DNA of 36,740 nt. Source: Bacteroidia bacterium. Lineage in GTDB: Bacteria > Bacteroidota > Bacteroidia > Cytophagales > Cyclobacteriaceae. The stretch spans positions 1 through 36,740 of the forward strand of contig JAUIFR010000006.1 of the NCBI GenBank assembly GCA_030430325.1. The letters run 5' to 3'. The position numbers and the translations under genes were made by a program. Numbering within the stretch: the first letter of the stretch is position 1; each line of letters begins with the position of its first letter. Below are positions 8,237 to 16,925 of the stretch, piece by piece. The notes under the pieces were generated by a model. That model was not told where the DNA came from. It worked only from the letters and a program-made list of their open reading frames with translations, and did no database searches.

Positions 8237-8430
8237 TTATACACATTCTGGAACATTTTCACGCCACTTGATTAAATCTTCAATCAATCCAGATATCAAA
8301 TTGAATCCAAAATGCGATTACTTACAGTGTATAACAATTTCAAAAATTACTTACCGCTTGTCAATCAAAAGTATCCGCTCAAATAAAAATGCTTTTAGAT
8401 CAACTATTTATTAACGATAATGGTATGTAA

Positions 8431-8448
8431 TTGTTCAAAAATGAACAA
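8431..8448. promoter_or_regulatory. Palindromic operator candidate for the RND efflux operon
   Basis: TTGTTCA-N4-TGAACAA is a perfect 7-bp inverted repeat with a 4-bp spacer, 119 bp before the adaptor start and ~70 bp before a TAAATTTG (-7-like) box. The size and symmetry suit a dimeric repressor such as a TetR-family regulator, the common control of efflux operons. No regulator gene is adjacent, so the binding protein is unknown. Confidence 0.5.
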
Positions 8449-8566
8449 ACATTGACCGGTTTTGATACAGAATTAAGATATCAAAATATATTAATAAACT
8501 GATTATTAGTTTATTATAAATTTGGTATAGAAACTGTAAACCTGTAAATGAATAAACAACAAACTT

Positions 8567-9763
8567 ATGAATAGTAGAAAGTTATTGGTAGGATTAGGAG
8601 TAATTGCCATTTTAGGTGGATCTATTGGGCTCATGGGGTTCTTAAGTAAGCAAAAAAAGGAAGAAAAAATGCCTAAGCTGCCACGAATGCAGAAATACGT
8701 TCATACTAAACCCGTAAATTACGCTGAAATACAAACAGAAGTTATTGCATTTGGTCGCGTAAAATCCGCTCAACCACTTGATCTGGTCGCAGAAAAAGCA
8801 GGAAGGGTGAAAGCGGGTGATGTCAGTCTTAAAAAAGGGCAGCGCTTCAGTAAAGGGCAACTTCTATTTTATATTGATGATAAAGAAGCGAAACTCAATT
8901 TACAAGCTCAAAAAAGTAATTTTTTACGTGATATTGCCACCATATTACCTGATTTTAAGGTGGATTTCCCTGATTCTTACGATGCTTGGGAACAATACTT
9001 TAAGTCAATAGATTTAGATCAAAAATTACCAGAATTACCTAATAAGGTTACCGCTCAGGAAAAAACATTTCTTTCTACCAAAAATATCTATAGTAACTAC
9101 TTTACCATTAAGAGTTTGGAAGAAAGTTTATCCAAATACAAAGTGTATGCGCCCTTTTCAGGCACCATTTCAGATGTTTACCTGCATCATGAAGCCTTTG
9201 TAAACCCAGGCACTAAGTTGGCTCAGCTCATTAATACTCAAAACTTGGAGCTTGAGGTTAGTGTTGAAGTAAACGATATTTCTTGGATCAGTAAAGGTGA
9301 AGAAGTTAAACTTTCAAATGAGGATGAAACATCTCAATGGCAAGGGTTTATCAAACGTATTGGCGGCCATGTAAACCCTCAAACGCAGTCAATCGATGTA
9401 TTTATAGCTATTAAAGGCGAAGCGCAAATCTATGATGGCATGTACCTAAAAGCAAAGATTCCTGGCAAAAAAATCAGCAAAGGTTTTGAAATACCAAGAA
9501 GTGCATTGGTAGATAATAACCAAGTTTATACTGTAGAAGACACACTTCTTAAAATACAAGAGATTAATGTGCTGAAGACCAATTCGAACACAGTCGTTAT
9601 CGATGGAATTGCATCACAAAAAGATGTAGTTATTGAGTCTATGACGGATGCTTACAACAATATGCCTATCCGAAAAATGAGTGATCGAAACAATGATCTG
9701 AACAAAGTGGCCTCTAGGAAAAAGAAAAAAGAAACGGTCAAAAAAGACCAACCTAACGCCTAA
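8567..9763 (+). CDS. RND efflux periplasmic adaptor (membrane fusion protein)
   Basis: 398-residue HlyD/AcrA-type adaptor linking pump and outer-membrane channel. It starts with a membrane anchor (LLVGLGVIAILGGSIGLMGFL). The first lipoyl half reads GRVKAGDVSLKKGQRFSKGQLLFYID, then a shortened alpha-helical hairpin region (about residues 105-190), the second lipoyl half YKVYAPFSGTISDVYLHHEAFVNPGTKLAQL, and beta-barrel and membrane-proximal strands. There is no Cys lipobox, so anchoring is by the N-terminal helix. The C terminus is a Lys-rich tail (ASRKKKKETVKKD). It is first in the operon; the pump begins 12 bp after its stop. Confidence 0.93.
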   Translation: MNSRKLLVGLGVIAILGGSIGLMGFLSKQKKEEKMPKLPRMQKYVHTKPVNYAEIQTEVIAFGRVKSAQPLDLVAEKAGRVKAGDVSLKKGQRFSKGQLLFYIDDKEAKLNLQAQKSNFLRDIATILPDFKVDFPDSYDAWEQYFKSIDLDQKLPELPNKVTAQEKTFLSTKNIYSNYFTIKSLEESLSKYKVYAPFSGTISDVYLHHEAFVNPGTKLAQLINTQNLELEVSVEVNDISWISKGEEVKLSNEDETSQWQGFIKRIGGHVNPQTQSIDVFIAIKGEAQIYDGMYLKAKIPGKKISKGFEIPRSALVDNNQVYTVEDTLLKIQEINVLKTNSNTVVIDGIASQKDVVIESMTDAYNNMPIRKMSDRNNDLNKVASRKKKKETVKKDQPNA

Positions 9764-9774
9764 TTTGAAGCATT

Positions 9775-12700
9775 ATGATGAGAAAATTAATTCAATATTT
9801 TGTAGCCTATCCCATACTTGCCAATATTATTATTGGTTTGACAGTCATTGCCGGGGTAGTAAGTATATTTAATACCAAGAAAACATTTTTTCCAACCCGG
9901 TCTACCCGCAATATCGTCATTGAGGTGGTTTACCCAGGTGCCTCACCTGAGGAAATGGAAGAAGGCGTAACGCAAAAAATAGAGGAAGCCATCAAGAGTA
10001 TTGCCGGGATTGATGAAATTACCTCAAACTCATCTGAAAATAGTGCAAATGTCAACATTGAAACACTTCAAAACTATGATATTGATGAAGTTTTTACAGA
10101 AGTTAAAAATGCCGTAGACCGGATTAACAGCTTCCCCGGAGGTGCTGAAAAGCCTGTAATTTATAAACGTAAACCACAATCTACCGCCATGTGGCTTGGT
10201 ATTACCGGTGATGTGGATTTGATGGCACTCAAAAAGTTTGGTGAAAAAGTAGAAGATGACTTACTTAATTCAGGTGTTGTCTCCCAAATAAACTTAATGG
10301 GGATTAACGAACGTGAGATTTCCATTGAAGTTTCAGAAGATGATTTATCACGCTACGGGCTTACTTTTGATGAAGTTGCTGCCGCTGTGAGATCAAATAA
10401 CCGAGATATTTCGGCTGGATCACTCAAAACGAAAGAAGAAGAAATCATGATACGCTCGAATGCGAAAGAAGATGATGCTGCAGTAATTGGACGTATTGTA
10501 TTGAGAACCAATGCTGATGGAAGCCGACTCCTGCTGAGTGATGTAGCAATGATTGAGGAGCGCTTTACGGATGTTCCCAATAAATGGACATTAAATGGGC
10601 AGCGGACCGTTTTCTTACAAGTAAATAAGCTCGAAGACGAGGACCTCCAAGAAATTTCTCAATTCGTAACAAATTATGCAGAAGAATTCAATGAGGCCAA
10701 CCCAGGAGTTAATTTAATTATTACTTATAACTTCTTTGACATGCTGAGTCAGCGTTTAGAAATGCTACTCAATAATGGTGTGGTTGGATTACTACTAGTA
10801 CTCATTGCACTGGGTTTCTTTTTAAATTTAAAGCTCTCATTTTGGGTAGCATGGGGCATTCCATCTTCCTTCTTAGGGATGTTTATAATTGGCACTATGG
10901 CTGGCCTTACTATTAATATGATTTCACTTTTTGGAATGATTGTGGTGATCGGTATACTTGTGGATGATGGTATCGTGATTGCTGAAAACATTTATACGCA
11001 TTTCGAAAAAACAGGAAACCCTTATAAAGCAGCTGTAGATGGAACTATGGAAGTATTACCAGCAGTTGCAACTTCCGTTACTACAACCATTGTTGCTTTT
11101 AGCCCTCTACTAATATTAGAAAGCTTTGAGTTTTTATCTGACATGGCCCTAGTGGTAATCACATGCCTTGGTTTTTCTCTTTTGGAGGCCTTTTTTGTGC
11201 TACCTGCACACTTAGCTAGCCCTCATGTGCTTAAGAAAATGAAACCAGGCACCACATCCACCTTAATTCGGAACAAAATAGAATCCGTCATTAATTTTAT
11301 GCGATTTAAACTTTATGGTAACATGCTCAAGTTTACCATGAAATATCGTTACTTGTCTCTTGCGTTTGTTGTAAGTCTTTTCCCAATTCTATTTGGTTTG
11401 TTAGGTGGAGGCTTTATTAAAGCTACCTTCTTCCCCAATATCCCTTTTAATAACTTTCAAGTAAATGTTGTTTTTAAACCTGGTACGCGAGAGATGAAAG
11501 TAGAAGAATACTTGGAAAAATTTGAAACATCAATTTGGGAATTAAATGACGAGCTAAAAACCAAGTATGATATTGATGAAGACTATATTACATTTACCTT
11601 TAGTGGTACTGGTAATACTATGAATGGTTCAGACGTAGGTAGCCATGCTGGTGGTGTGAATATTTTTTATAAGGAACTTCAAGATGCACCCTTCAACAGC
11701 TTTGATTTAGTAAGAATGCTGAGCGAAAAAATTGGAGAAGTACCTGAAGCAGAGAAATTTACCATTGGCGGTGAGCAGCGATTTGGCAAACCAGTATCGG
11801 TACGTTTACTGGGCAGTAATTTGGATGAATTGAATACCGCTAAGACTGAACTCAAGAATTCCCTTAAAGAAATTAATGATTTAAAAGATATACAAGATAA
11901 CGTTGCCATTGGTGCACGTGAATTAAGGCTTGATCTAGATCAAAAAGCTTACTTCATGGGATTGACCAGAGAGGAAGTCGTACGTCAAATCCGGCAGGGA
12001 TTTTTCGGTGAAGAAGTACAGCGCCTGCAAAAGGGTAGTGACGAGGTTAAAGTTTGGGTGCGTTATCCAAATTCAGGCCGAATTAGCCTGGGCCAGCTTG
12101 AGGACATGAAAATTAAGGCAGGCCAGGGTCAGGAGTATACTTTAAATGAAATTGCATCATACGAAATGGGCAGGGGGATTGCCGGTATAAGGCATATTGA
12201 CGCAGAGAGAGCCGTAACAGTTGAAGCAGATTTGGTAGATCCATATGCTGAGGTGCCACCAATTGTCAAAAAAGTAAAGGATGACATCATTCCACAACTT
12301 GAGGCAAAATTTCCGACTGTTAAATTTGAGTTTGGAGGGCAATCAAAAGAAAGCGCCAAAGCCTTTCAAGAGATCATGCTTTATTTTGGGGGAGCCTTTT
12401 TGATCATTTTTTTCCTAATTATGCTCACTTTCAAGTCATTTTACCAGGCAGTACTGATTATGTCGATGATTCCCTTGGGCTGGATTGGAGCCGCTATTGG
12501 TCATGGTGTTGAGGGGTTCCCCATTTCTTTACTTAGCGCCTGGGGTATGGTAGCCTTATCTGGCGTAATCATTAATGATGCTGTGGTATTTTTGGCAAAG
12601 TATAACACCAATATTGGGTTGGGCATGAAGGCCCAGGATGCAGCTTACGATGCTGGTTTATCAAGATTTAGAGCCATTATGCTTACTTCAATTACTACGG

Positions 12701-13053
12701 TGGCTGGGCTGTACCCACTTATACTTGAGAAGAGCTTTCAAGCGCAGTTTTTAATTCCTATGGCCATTTCAGTTGCCTATGGTGTACTTATTGGTACATT
12801 TATCATTCTGCTATTTTTCCCTGTAATCATCATGTATTTTAATGATGTACGTGTGCTGGCAAAATGGTTGTGGACTGGCCGCAAGCCATCTCCCGAAGAG
12901 GTTGAGAGAGCTTATATTGATGCCAAACGTCAGGAAATGTTAGTAGCAAAAAATGTGGATCCAGTAATTTCAAATGAATTACAAAATAGTAAACCTAAAA
13001 ACGGGCACCATGTTAAGCATGAATCCCTTTACAATGAAGAATGGTCTAACTAA
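9775..13053 (+). CDS. RND efflux pump, inner-membrane permease (AcrB-like, HAE-1-like)
   Basis: 1092-residue proton-driven drug or lipid exporter. The RND signature is intact: an N-terminal helix, two large periplasmic loops, and twelve membrane segments. TM4 carries VDDGIVIAENI with the proton-relay pair Asp397-Asp398 (the AcrB Asp407/408 positions). TM10 reads SGVIINDAVVFLAKYN (Asn934-Asp935): AcrB has a Lys (K940) just before this Asn, which here is Ile, as in the RND subgroup with a VNDSLV-type motif. A cytoplasmic tail of about 65 residues extends past the last helix. A second in-frame ATG follows directly at 9778. The substrate cannot be inferred. Confidence 0.94.
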   Translation: MMRKLIQYFVAYPILANIIIGLTVIAGVVSIFNTKKTFFPTRSTRNIVIEVVYPGASPEEMEEGVTQKIEEAIKSIAGIDEITSNSSENSANVNIETLQNYDIDEVFTEVKNAVDRINSFPGGAEKPVIYKRKPQSTAMWLGITGDVDLMALKKFGEKVEDDLLNSGVVSQINLMGINEREISIEVSEDDLSRYGLTFDEVAAAVRSNNRDISAGSLKTKEEEIMIRSNAKEDDAAVIGRIVLRTNADGSRLLLSDVAMIEERFTDVPNKWTLNGQRTVFLQVNKLEDEDLQEISQFVTNYAEEFNEANPGVNLIITYNFFDMLSQRLEMLLNNGVVGLLLVLIALGFFLNLKLSFWVAWGIPSSFLGMFIIGTMAGLTINMISLFGMIVVIGILVDDGIVIAENIYTHFEKTGNPYKAAVDGTMEVLPAVATSVTTTIVAFSPLLILESFEFLSDMALVVITCLGFSLLEAFFVLPAHLASPHVLKKMKPGTTSTLIRNKIESVINFMRFKLYGNMLKFTMKYRYLSLAFVVSLFPILFGLLGGGFIKATFFPNIPFNNFQVNVVFKPGTREMKVEEYLEKFETSIWELNDELKTKYDIDEDYITFTFSGTGNTMNGSDVGSHAGGVNIFYKELQDAPFNSFDLVRMLSEKIGEVPEAEKFTIGGEQRFGKPVSVRLLGSNLDELNTAKTELKNSLKEINDLKDIQDNVAIGARELRLDLDQKAYFMGLTREEVVRQIRQGFFGEEVQRLQKGSDEVKVWVRYPNSGRISLGQLEDMKIKAGQGQEYTLNEIASYEMGRGIAGIRHIDAERAVTVEADLVDPYAEVPPIVKKVKDDIIPQLEAKFPTVKFEFGGQSKESAKAFQEIMLYFGGAFLIIFFLIMLTFKSFYQAVLIMSMIPLGWIGAAIGHGVEGFPISLLSAWGMVALSGVIINDAVVFLAKYNTNIGLGMKAQDAAYDAGLSRFRAIMLTSITTVAGLYPLILEKSFQAQFLIPMAISVAYGVLIGTFIILLFFPVIIMYFNDVRVLAKWLWTGRKPSPEEVERAYIDAKRQEMLVAKNVDPVISNELQNSKPKNGHHVKHESLYNEEWSN

Positions 13054-13060
13054 TTTAATT

Positions 13061-14401
13061 ATGAAGATAGGTTTATACGTAGCGATAATTATAATTGGCA
13101 TAGCACCTCTGCATGCGCAGGAGTCATTAACCCTAGCTCAAGCGCTTGAATTGGGCCTTGATAACAACTTTGGGATTAAAATCGAGAAGGAGCGAGTAGC
13201 TATAAGCAAAAATAATAATAATTGGGGCGAAGCCGGCAGGATGCCCTTACTTAATGTGGGTATTAACCAAAATAATAACATCAATGATATTATTGTAGCA
13301 GCGAGCCCTTTTCAGCCAACAGGTCAAATTATTTCAAACAATTTAAATCCCAATGTCAATTTAAATTGGGTGATATTTGAATCATTTAAAGTAAATATGA
13401 ACAAAAGCAAACTTGCTTTATTACAGGAGCAAAGTGCTGGCAATGAAGCCATTGTGGTGGAAAATACCATGCAGGCCATCATTTTGGCCTATTATACGGT
13501 ACTTTTGGAAGAAGAACGCCTTGATGTGCTTCAAAAAGTACTGACCTTATCGCATGACAAGTACAATATGATGCAAATGCGCAAGGAACTTGGTAATGCC
13601 GTTACGTTTGATATTCTGCAAGTTAAAAACAATTACCTAACGGACTCCACCAACCTAATAAGGCAAACTCTTAATGTTAAAAATGCCAAACGAAACCTTA
13701 ATTTGTTGCTGGGGCAGGACGTTGAAAAAAGACTTGATTTGGCAGATTCGCTTAAGGCATATTATAATGAATATAGCTTTGACGAGCTATATACAAAATT
13801 GAGCGCCAATAACAACACCTTGCAAAATCAATATATTAACCAGAGCATCCTCAAAAATGAAATCAATATCCAAAAAACGGCTCTATTCCCAAGATTAAGC
13901 ATCGATGTAGGAGGCAATTACACAGCTGGTGTGACTGATAACACCAACGCTAATTTTAAAGGTGATTTCGATAACCTTGGAAGCGTTTCAACCCAAACCG
14001 GATTTTATTATGCAAATTTTACATTGAGTTACACATTATTTAATGGAGGCAGAGTAAAACGTCAGATAAAGAATGCGAAGATTAACGAGCAAATTGGACA
14101 ACTCCAGTTAGAAGACATGAAATTGTCCCTAAAAAATGATTTGTTATCGGCTTATGATCTGTATAAACTAAGGGAAGAACTCATTGCCATTTCTCAGGAA
14201 AATTTAGAAACGGCAGAGTTGAATCTGCAAATTGGCTCCGAGAAATACAAAAATGGAACAATTAATTCATTCAATTATAGAGATTTGCAGGTAAATTACC
14301 TTAATAGTGCTTTGAGTTTTCTTCAGGCTAATTATGACTTAATTGAGTCAAATACTGAGCTTATGAGGCTTGCTGGCGAGATTTTGGATGTGCAAAATTA
14401 G
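13061..14401 (+). CDS. TolC family outer-membrane efflux channel
   Basis: Outer-membrane channel of the tripartite pump. I chose the ATG at 13061, 7 bp after the pump stop, because it yields a clean signal peptide (MKIGLYVAIIIIGIAPLHAQ); in-frame ATGs at 13034 and further upstream would overlap the pump gene. Two outer-membrane efflux repeats are visible: ESLTLAQALELGLDNNFGIKIEKERVAISK at the start of the first, ending LNLLLGQDVEKRLDL; the second has FPRLSIDVGGNYTAG, FYYANFTLSYTLFNGGR and ENLETAELNLQIGSEKY. Long amphipathic helices fit the periplasmic tunnel. About 446 residues, normal for the family. A 30-bp repeat begins 3 bp after the stop. Confidence 0.93.
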   Translation: MKIGLYVAIIIIGIAPLHAQESLTLAQALELGLDNNFGIKIEKERVAISKNNNNWGEAGRMPLLNVGINQNNNINDIIVAASPFQPTGQIISNNLNPNVNLNWVIFESFKVNMNKSKLALLQEQSAGNEAIVVENTMQAIILAYYTVLLEEERLDVLQKVLTLSHDKYNMMQMRKELGNAVTFDILQVKNNYLTDSTNLIRQTLNVKNAKRNLNLLLGQDVEKRLDLADSLKAYYNEYSFDELYTKLSANNNTLQNQYINQSILKNEINIQKTALFPRLSIDVGGNYTAGVTDNTNANFKGDFDNLGSVSTQTGFYYANFTLSYTLFNGGRVKRQIKNAKINEQIGQLQLEDMKLSLKNDLLSAYDLYKLREELIAISQENLETAELNLQIGSEKYKNGTINSFNYRDLQVNYLNSALSFLQANYDLIESNTELMRLAGEILDVQN

Positions 14402-14404
14402 TTT

Positions 14405-14434
14405 TTTGAACATTTTTTGCTAAATTTGTTTAAA
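14405..14434 (+). repeat. 30-bp dispersed element, copy 7
   Basis: Sense orientation, 3 bp after the TolC stop. It has G at column 4 and a T-rich middle (TTTGAACATTTTTTGC), and ends TTGTTTAAA. Confidence 0.75.
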
Positions 14435-14455
14435 TTTTTGATTTTTTAGGGCATG

Positions 14456-15316
14456 TTATTGTTTATCGATATAAATATTATCATCTAATTTTTTTAATGT
14501 CTTCATAAAATCCTTTTCATTTAATACAGATAATTGATACTTGGCAATTTCTTTTAACTTGGTAAACCTTTCATTCTTATCCATTTTTTCCTTGATCATT
14601 TGAGCATTTAAAATCTCCAGATTGGACAAAATGGCGAGCTCATTTATACTTGCCATATCTCTAATGTTCATAGATTTTTTAGTAAATTCTGGATTGGCCT
14701 CACTCCAATCTTTAGCAGTACATTTAAAAAGAGCCACATTTAACAAATCCGCTTCTTGCGCATAAGCTAACCATTCACTCCTATTTTCATAGTTCTTATC
14801 TGGAATTATATATTGCTTTACTGCTTCTGTGTGAAAGTAATAATTGGTCTTACTCAAGATCCTTTTAACGTTCCATTCTAGGTTATATTGATTTGATTCT
14901 GCTTCCTTCAATCTCTGATATTCCGTGATCAAATACAGTTTAAAAGTAGGACTAATCCAAGACGCAAACTCAAAAGCCAGGTCCTTGTGCGCATAGGTCC
15001 CGCCATACCGTCCTGATTTTGATACAATTCCAATGGCATTTGTTGATTGTACCCATTTTTTGGGTGTTAGGTTGAAACTATTTAGTCCAGCTTGCTTTCT
15101 AAAGGTGTCGAATTCGACACCTTTAAAACTCGGGTTATTTAATACCTCCCATAAACCAATAAACTCTACTGTATTTCTATTTCTCATCCAGTTACGAATA
15201 TGATCAGACCCTTCCTCCGTTCTTACAATATCAGTCAGGCTAATGTAATCATGCTTTTCTTGCCTCATAATTGAAATAACTTTGTTATCAACCATTAATT
15301 TAGAATTACTAGCCAT
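14456..15316 (-). CDS. KilA-N domain protein
   Basis: 286 residues. The N-terminal ~115 residues match the KilA-N domain: DYISLTDIVRTEEGSDHIRNWMRNRNTVEFIGLWE, then a stretch ending GRYGGTYAHKDLAFEFASWISPTFKLYLITEYQRLK, which is the hallmark of phage and chromosomal KilA-N proteins (a DNA-binding fold found in phage antirepressor-like genes). The C-terminal half (residues ~145-286) is helical and unrecognised. The gene stands alone between the efflux operon and a small lipoprotein, with no other phage genes, so it may be a domesticated phage relic or a defence or regulatory gene. A perfect inverted repeat lies 37 bp upstream of its start. Confidence 0.85.
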   Translation of the reverse strand: MASNSKLMVDNKVISIMRQEKHDYISLTDIVRTEEGSDHIRNWMRNRNTVEFIGLWEVLNNPSFKGVEFDTFRKQAGLNSFNLTPKKWVQSTNAIGIVSKSGRYGGTYAHKDLAFEFASWISPTFKLYLITEYQRLKEAESNQYNLEWNVKRILSKTNYYFHTEAVKQYIIPDKNYENRSEWLAYAQEADLLNVALFKCTAKDWSEANPEFTKKSMNIRDMASINELAILSNLEILNAQMIKEKMDKNERFTKLKEIAKYQLSVLNEKDFMKTLKKLDDNIYIDKQ

Positions 15317-15352
15317 ATCTTAAACTGGTTTTTATTACAAATTTTTAATTTA

Positions 15353-15383
15353 GGGTAATTTTTACAAATCTATAAAATTACCC
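15353..15383. promoter_or_regulatory. Inverted repeat upstream of the KilA-N gene
   Basis: GGGTAATTTT-N11-AAAATTACCC is a perfect 10-bp inverted repeat, 37 bp upstream of the KilA-N start. It could be an operator for autoregulation by the KilA-N protein. Neither arm is followed by a T-run, so a terminator is less likely. Confidence 0.45.
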
Positions 15384-15794
15384 AAAGCCACACAATCGCC
15401 TGAAAATGCTAGTTTTCTTTAATGATTTCCCCATTTACCTTCACACCAAATATAGATTTGCACATATATAAATAAAGAACATTGAATTAAACTGCAATGA
15501 AAAAAAGTCTTAACGCTCAAGAAATTAATGTTAGCCAAATGATCCACATAATAAGTGGAGCTGACCTTCGGCCTATTGCAAATTTTGACTAAATAATTAG
15601 ATAGTTTCTTAGCGGCATTTTTTCTAGCTCAAACTACAAAGATTACCAAATCTCATTTAAAGATTAGGCCACAATCTATATATTCCAATTTTATCATTTT
15701 ATTAATTATATGTCTTTTTTATTAATATTTTTTTAATAAATAAATTATTTATTTGTCATTATTTTAAATTTATTCTAAAATTTTCTAAAAATTA

Positions 15795-15825
15795 GGGTAA
15801 CATTTTAATGCTATTTGGTATTAAT
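15795..15825 (+). promoter_or_regulatory. Promoter-like motif A: GGGTAAC-N18-ATTAAT
   Basis: AGGGTAACATTT (GGGTAAC at 15795-15801) and TGGTATTAATA (ATTAAT at 15820-15825) recur with identical 18-bp spacing upstream of the peptide/CHAT genes. An A-tract (CTAAAAA) precedes the upstream half. Transcription would start near 15831, about 70 nt before the lipoprotein ATG. An ECF-sigma promoter is the likeliest reading. Confidence 0.55.
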
Positions 15826-15902
15826 AATTGAAACAACAATTCAAAGATTAAAATTTGAAACATATTAAATGAAATATTTATCAATTAAACTAAAAGATTA
15901 AA

Positions 15903-16259
15903 ATGAAAAAATTTGTAACACTTTACGCTGTATTATTTGTATTCGTATGTACGCTAGCTATTAATGGTTGTAAGCCACCTGAAGATCCAATCTTTGATGC
16001 CATGGGAACTTGGGAACGAACAGATGTAGATGAAGACGGAAATACAATTATCCAGTCCATGATTTTCGAAAATAGCGAAACCGTTAAAATGGGCTCTCGT
16101 ATGCAAGACAATAGTTCTTCTTTATATCTAGAGTTTCCTTATACAAAAGATAAAAATAAAATTACGGTTTTTTTCTTAGACAAGGGCTTTGATTATACAT
16201 TGACTTCGGCAAGCACTTTAAAAGATGAATCAATAGGAATAGAATTTACTAAACAATAA
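15903..16259 (+). CDS. Small lipoprotein of unknown function (lipocalin-like shape)
   Basis: 118 residues. The signal peptide MKKFVTLYAVLFVFVCTLAINGC has a lipobox with the lipidated Cys at about position 23, followed by KPPEDPIFDAMGTWERTDVD. The GTWE..D.DG start and alternating strands with a late FLDKGFDYTLTSAS segment resemble small lipocalin-like Bacteroidota lipoproteins (an impression, not a family call). It is a single-gene unit with promoter-like motif A upstream and a bidirectional terminator downstream. Sharing that motif with the peptide/CHAT genes suggests co-expression under the same alternative sigma factor. Function unknown. Confidence 0.75.
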   Translation: MKKFVTLYAVLFVFVCTLAINGCKPPEDPIFDAMGTWERTDVDEDGNTIIQSMIFENSETVKMGSRMQDNSSSLYLEFPYTKDKNKITVFFLDKGFDYTLTSASTLKDESIGIEFTKQ

Positions 16260-16306
16260 AAAAAAGTCACTTTTTCAGAAGAAGTAACAAATCATAAAAC
16301 AATCAG

Positions 16307-16340
16307 AAAAAATCGATTATCGCTGATAATCGATTTTTTT
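16307..16340. terminator. Bidirectional intrinsic terminator between lipoprotein and riboflavin synthase genes
   Basis: Perfect 10-bp stem ATCGATTATC / GATAATCGAT (16312-16321 and 16325-16334) with a GCT loop, A-run on the left and T-run on the right, so it can terminate convergent transcripts from both sides. It overlaps the final codons and stop of riboflavin synthase. Confidence 0.9.
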
Positions 16341-16922
16341 GTGTTGATGCTGCGCTAAAATATATTTACCGAGTACATCAAACTCAATATTCACTACATC
16401 TTGAGGTAGAATTTTACAGAAATTTGTATGCTCAAAGGTATAAGGAATTATTGCCACCTGAAATTGCCGCTCGCTTACATTAACACATGTGAGACTCACC
16501 CCATTTACAGCAACCGACCCCTTCTCAATCAATTGACCTAAATGAGGCTGATTTAGCTCAAAAGTATATTTCCAACTCCCCCCCTGCTCTTGCCTAGCAA
16601 TACATTTGGCCGTTTGATCTACATGGCCTTGTACCATATGTCCGTCCAGCCGATCACCCATCTTAAGAGCACGCTCTAAGTTAACTTGACGGCCAATTTC
16701 CCAGTGTTTTAATTGAGTTTTAAGCAATGTTTCGCGCACGGCAGTCACAATATGCGCACCAGGTTTCAGCTGCGTAACGGTGAGGCAAACTCCATCATGG
16801 GCTACACTTTGATCCACTTTAAGTTGATCACTAATTTGGCTAGATAGATTGAAATGAATATTGTCTTGCTCCTCTATTCGCTCATGGAGCTCCCCCATGC
16901 ATTCAATAATACCTGTAAACAT
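16317..16922 (-). CDS. ribE: Riboflavin synthase, alpha chain
   Basis: Dismutates two 6,7-dimethyl-8-ribityllumazine molecules to riboflavin plus the pyrimidinedione; cytoplasmic trimer. 201 residues with the invariant N terminus MFTGIIE and two lumazine-binding barrels: the first with SVAHDGVCLTVTQL, the second with GSVAVNGVSLTCVNVSERQFQVAIIPYTFEHTN. The linking motif MGDRLDGHMVQGHVDQTAKC is the canonical G-x-H-x-V-x-GHVD segment. It starts 3 bp after the DUF4835 stop, so it is the last gene of the bamD-rpoZ-coaBC-DUF4835 unit. The stop codon is inside a terminator hairpin. Confidence 0.96.
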   Translation of the reverse strand: MFTGIIECMGELHERIEEQDNIHFNLSSQISDQLKVDQSVAHDGVCLTVTQLKPGAHIVTAVRETLLKTQLKHWEIGRQVNLERALKMGDRLDGHMVQGHVDQTAKCIARQEQGGSWKYTFELNQPHLGQLIEKGSVAVNGVSLTCVNVSERQFQVAIIPYTFEHTNFCKILPQDVVNIEFDVLGKYILAQHQHKKIDYQR

Positions 16923-16925
16923 GGC

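Larger units (their letters stand above)
8124..8566. other. Regulatory spacer upstream of the efflux operon
   Basis: 443 bp between divergent genes. It contains 30-bp element copy 6 (8207-8236), a perfect TTGTTCA-N4-TGAACAA palindrome (8431-8448), and a TAAATTTG at 8517-8524 that fits the Bacteroidota -7 box TAnnTTTG, although no TTTG is at the right distance upstream. A short open minus-strand frame (about 8237-8317) reads 24 protein-like residues but has no start and is treated as noise or a relic. Confidence 0.55.
15317..15902. other. AT-rich spacer between KilA-N and lipoprotein genes
   Basis: 586 bp between divergent genes. It contains the inverted repeat at 15353-15383, a 31-codon open frame at 15497-15592 (MKKSLNAQEINVSQ...) without supporting evidence, a very AT-rich stretch at about 15700-15790 with A/T tracts, and the GGGTAAC/ATTAAT promoter-like motif at 15795-15825. 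No copy of the 30-bp element is present. Confidence 0.55.

Noticed and set aside
8237-8317. Minus-strand frame reading a protein-like 24-residue stretch (ISGLIEDLIKWRENVPE)
   Set aside because: It has no start codon, a stop directly upstream and no neighbouring frame that continues it; too short to call a pseudogene.
14456-15316. Prophage remnant around the KilA-N gene
   Set aside because: No integrase, structural, lysis or attachment-site-like sequences flank it; the single domain is insufficient.
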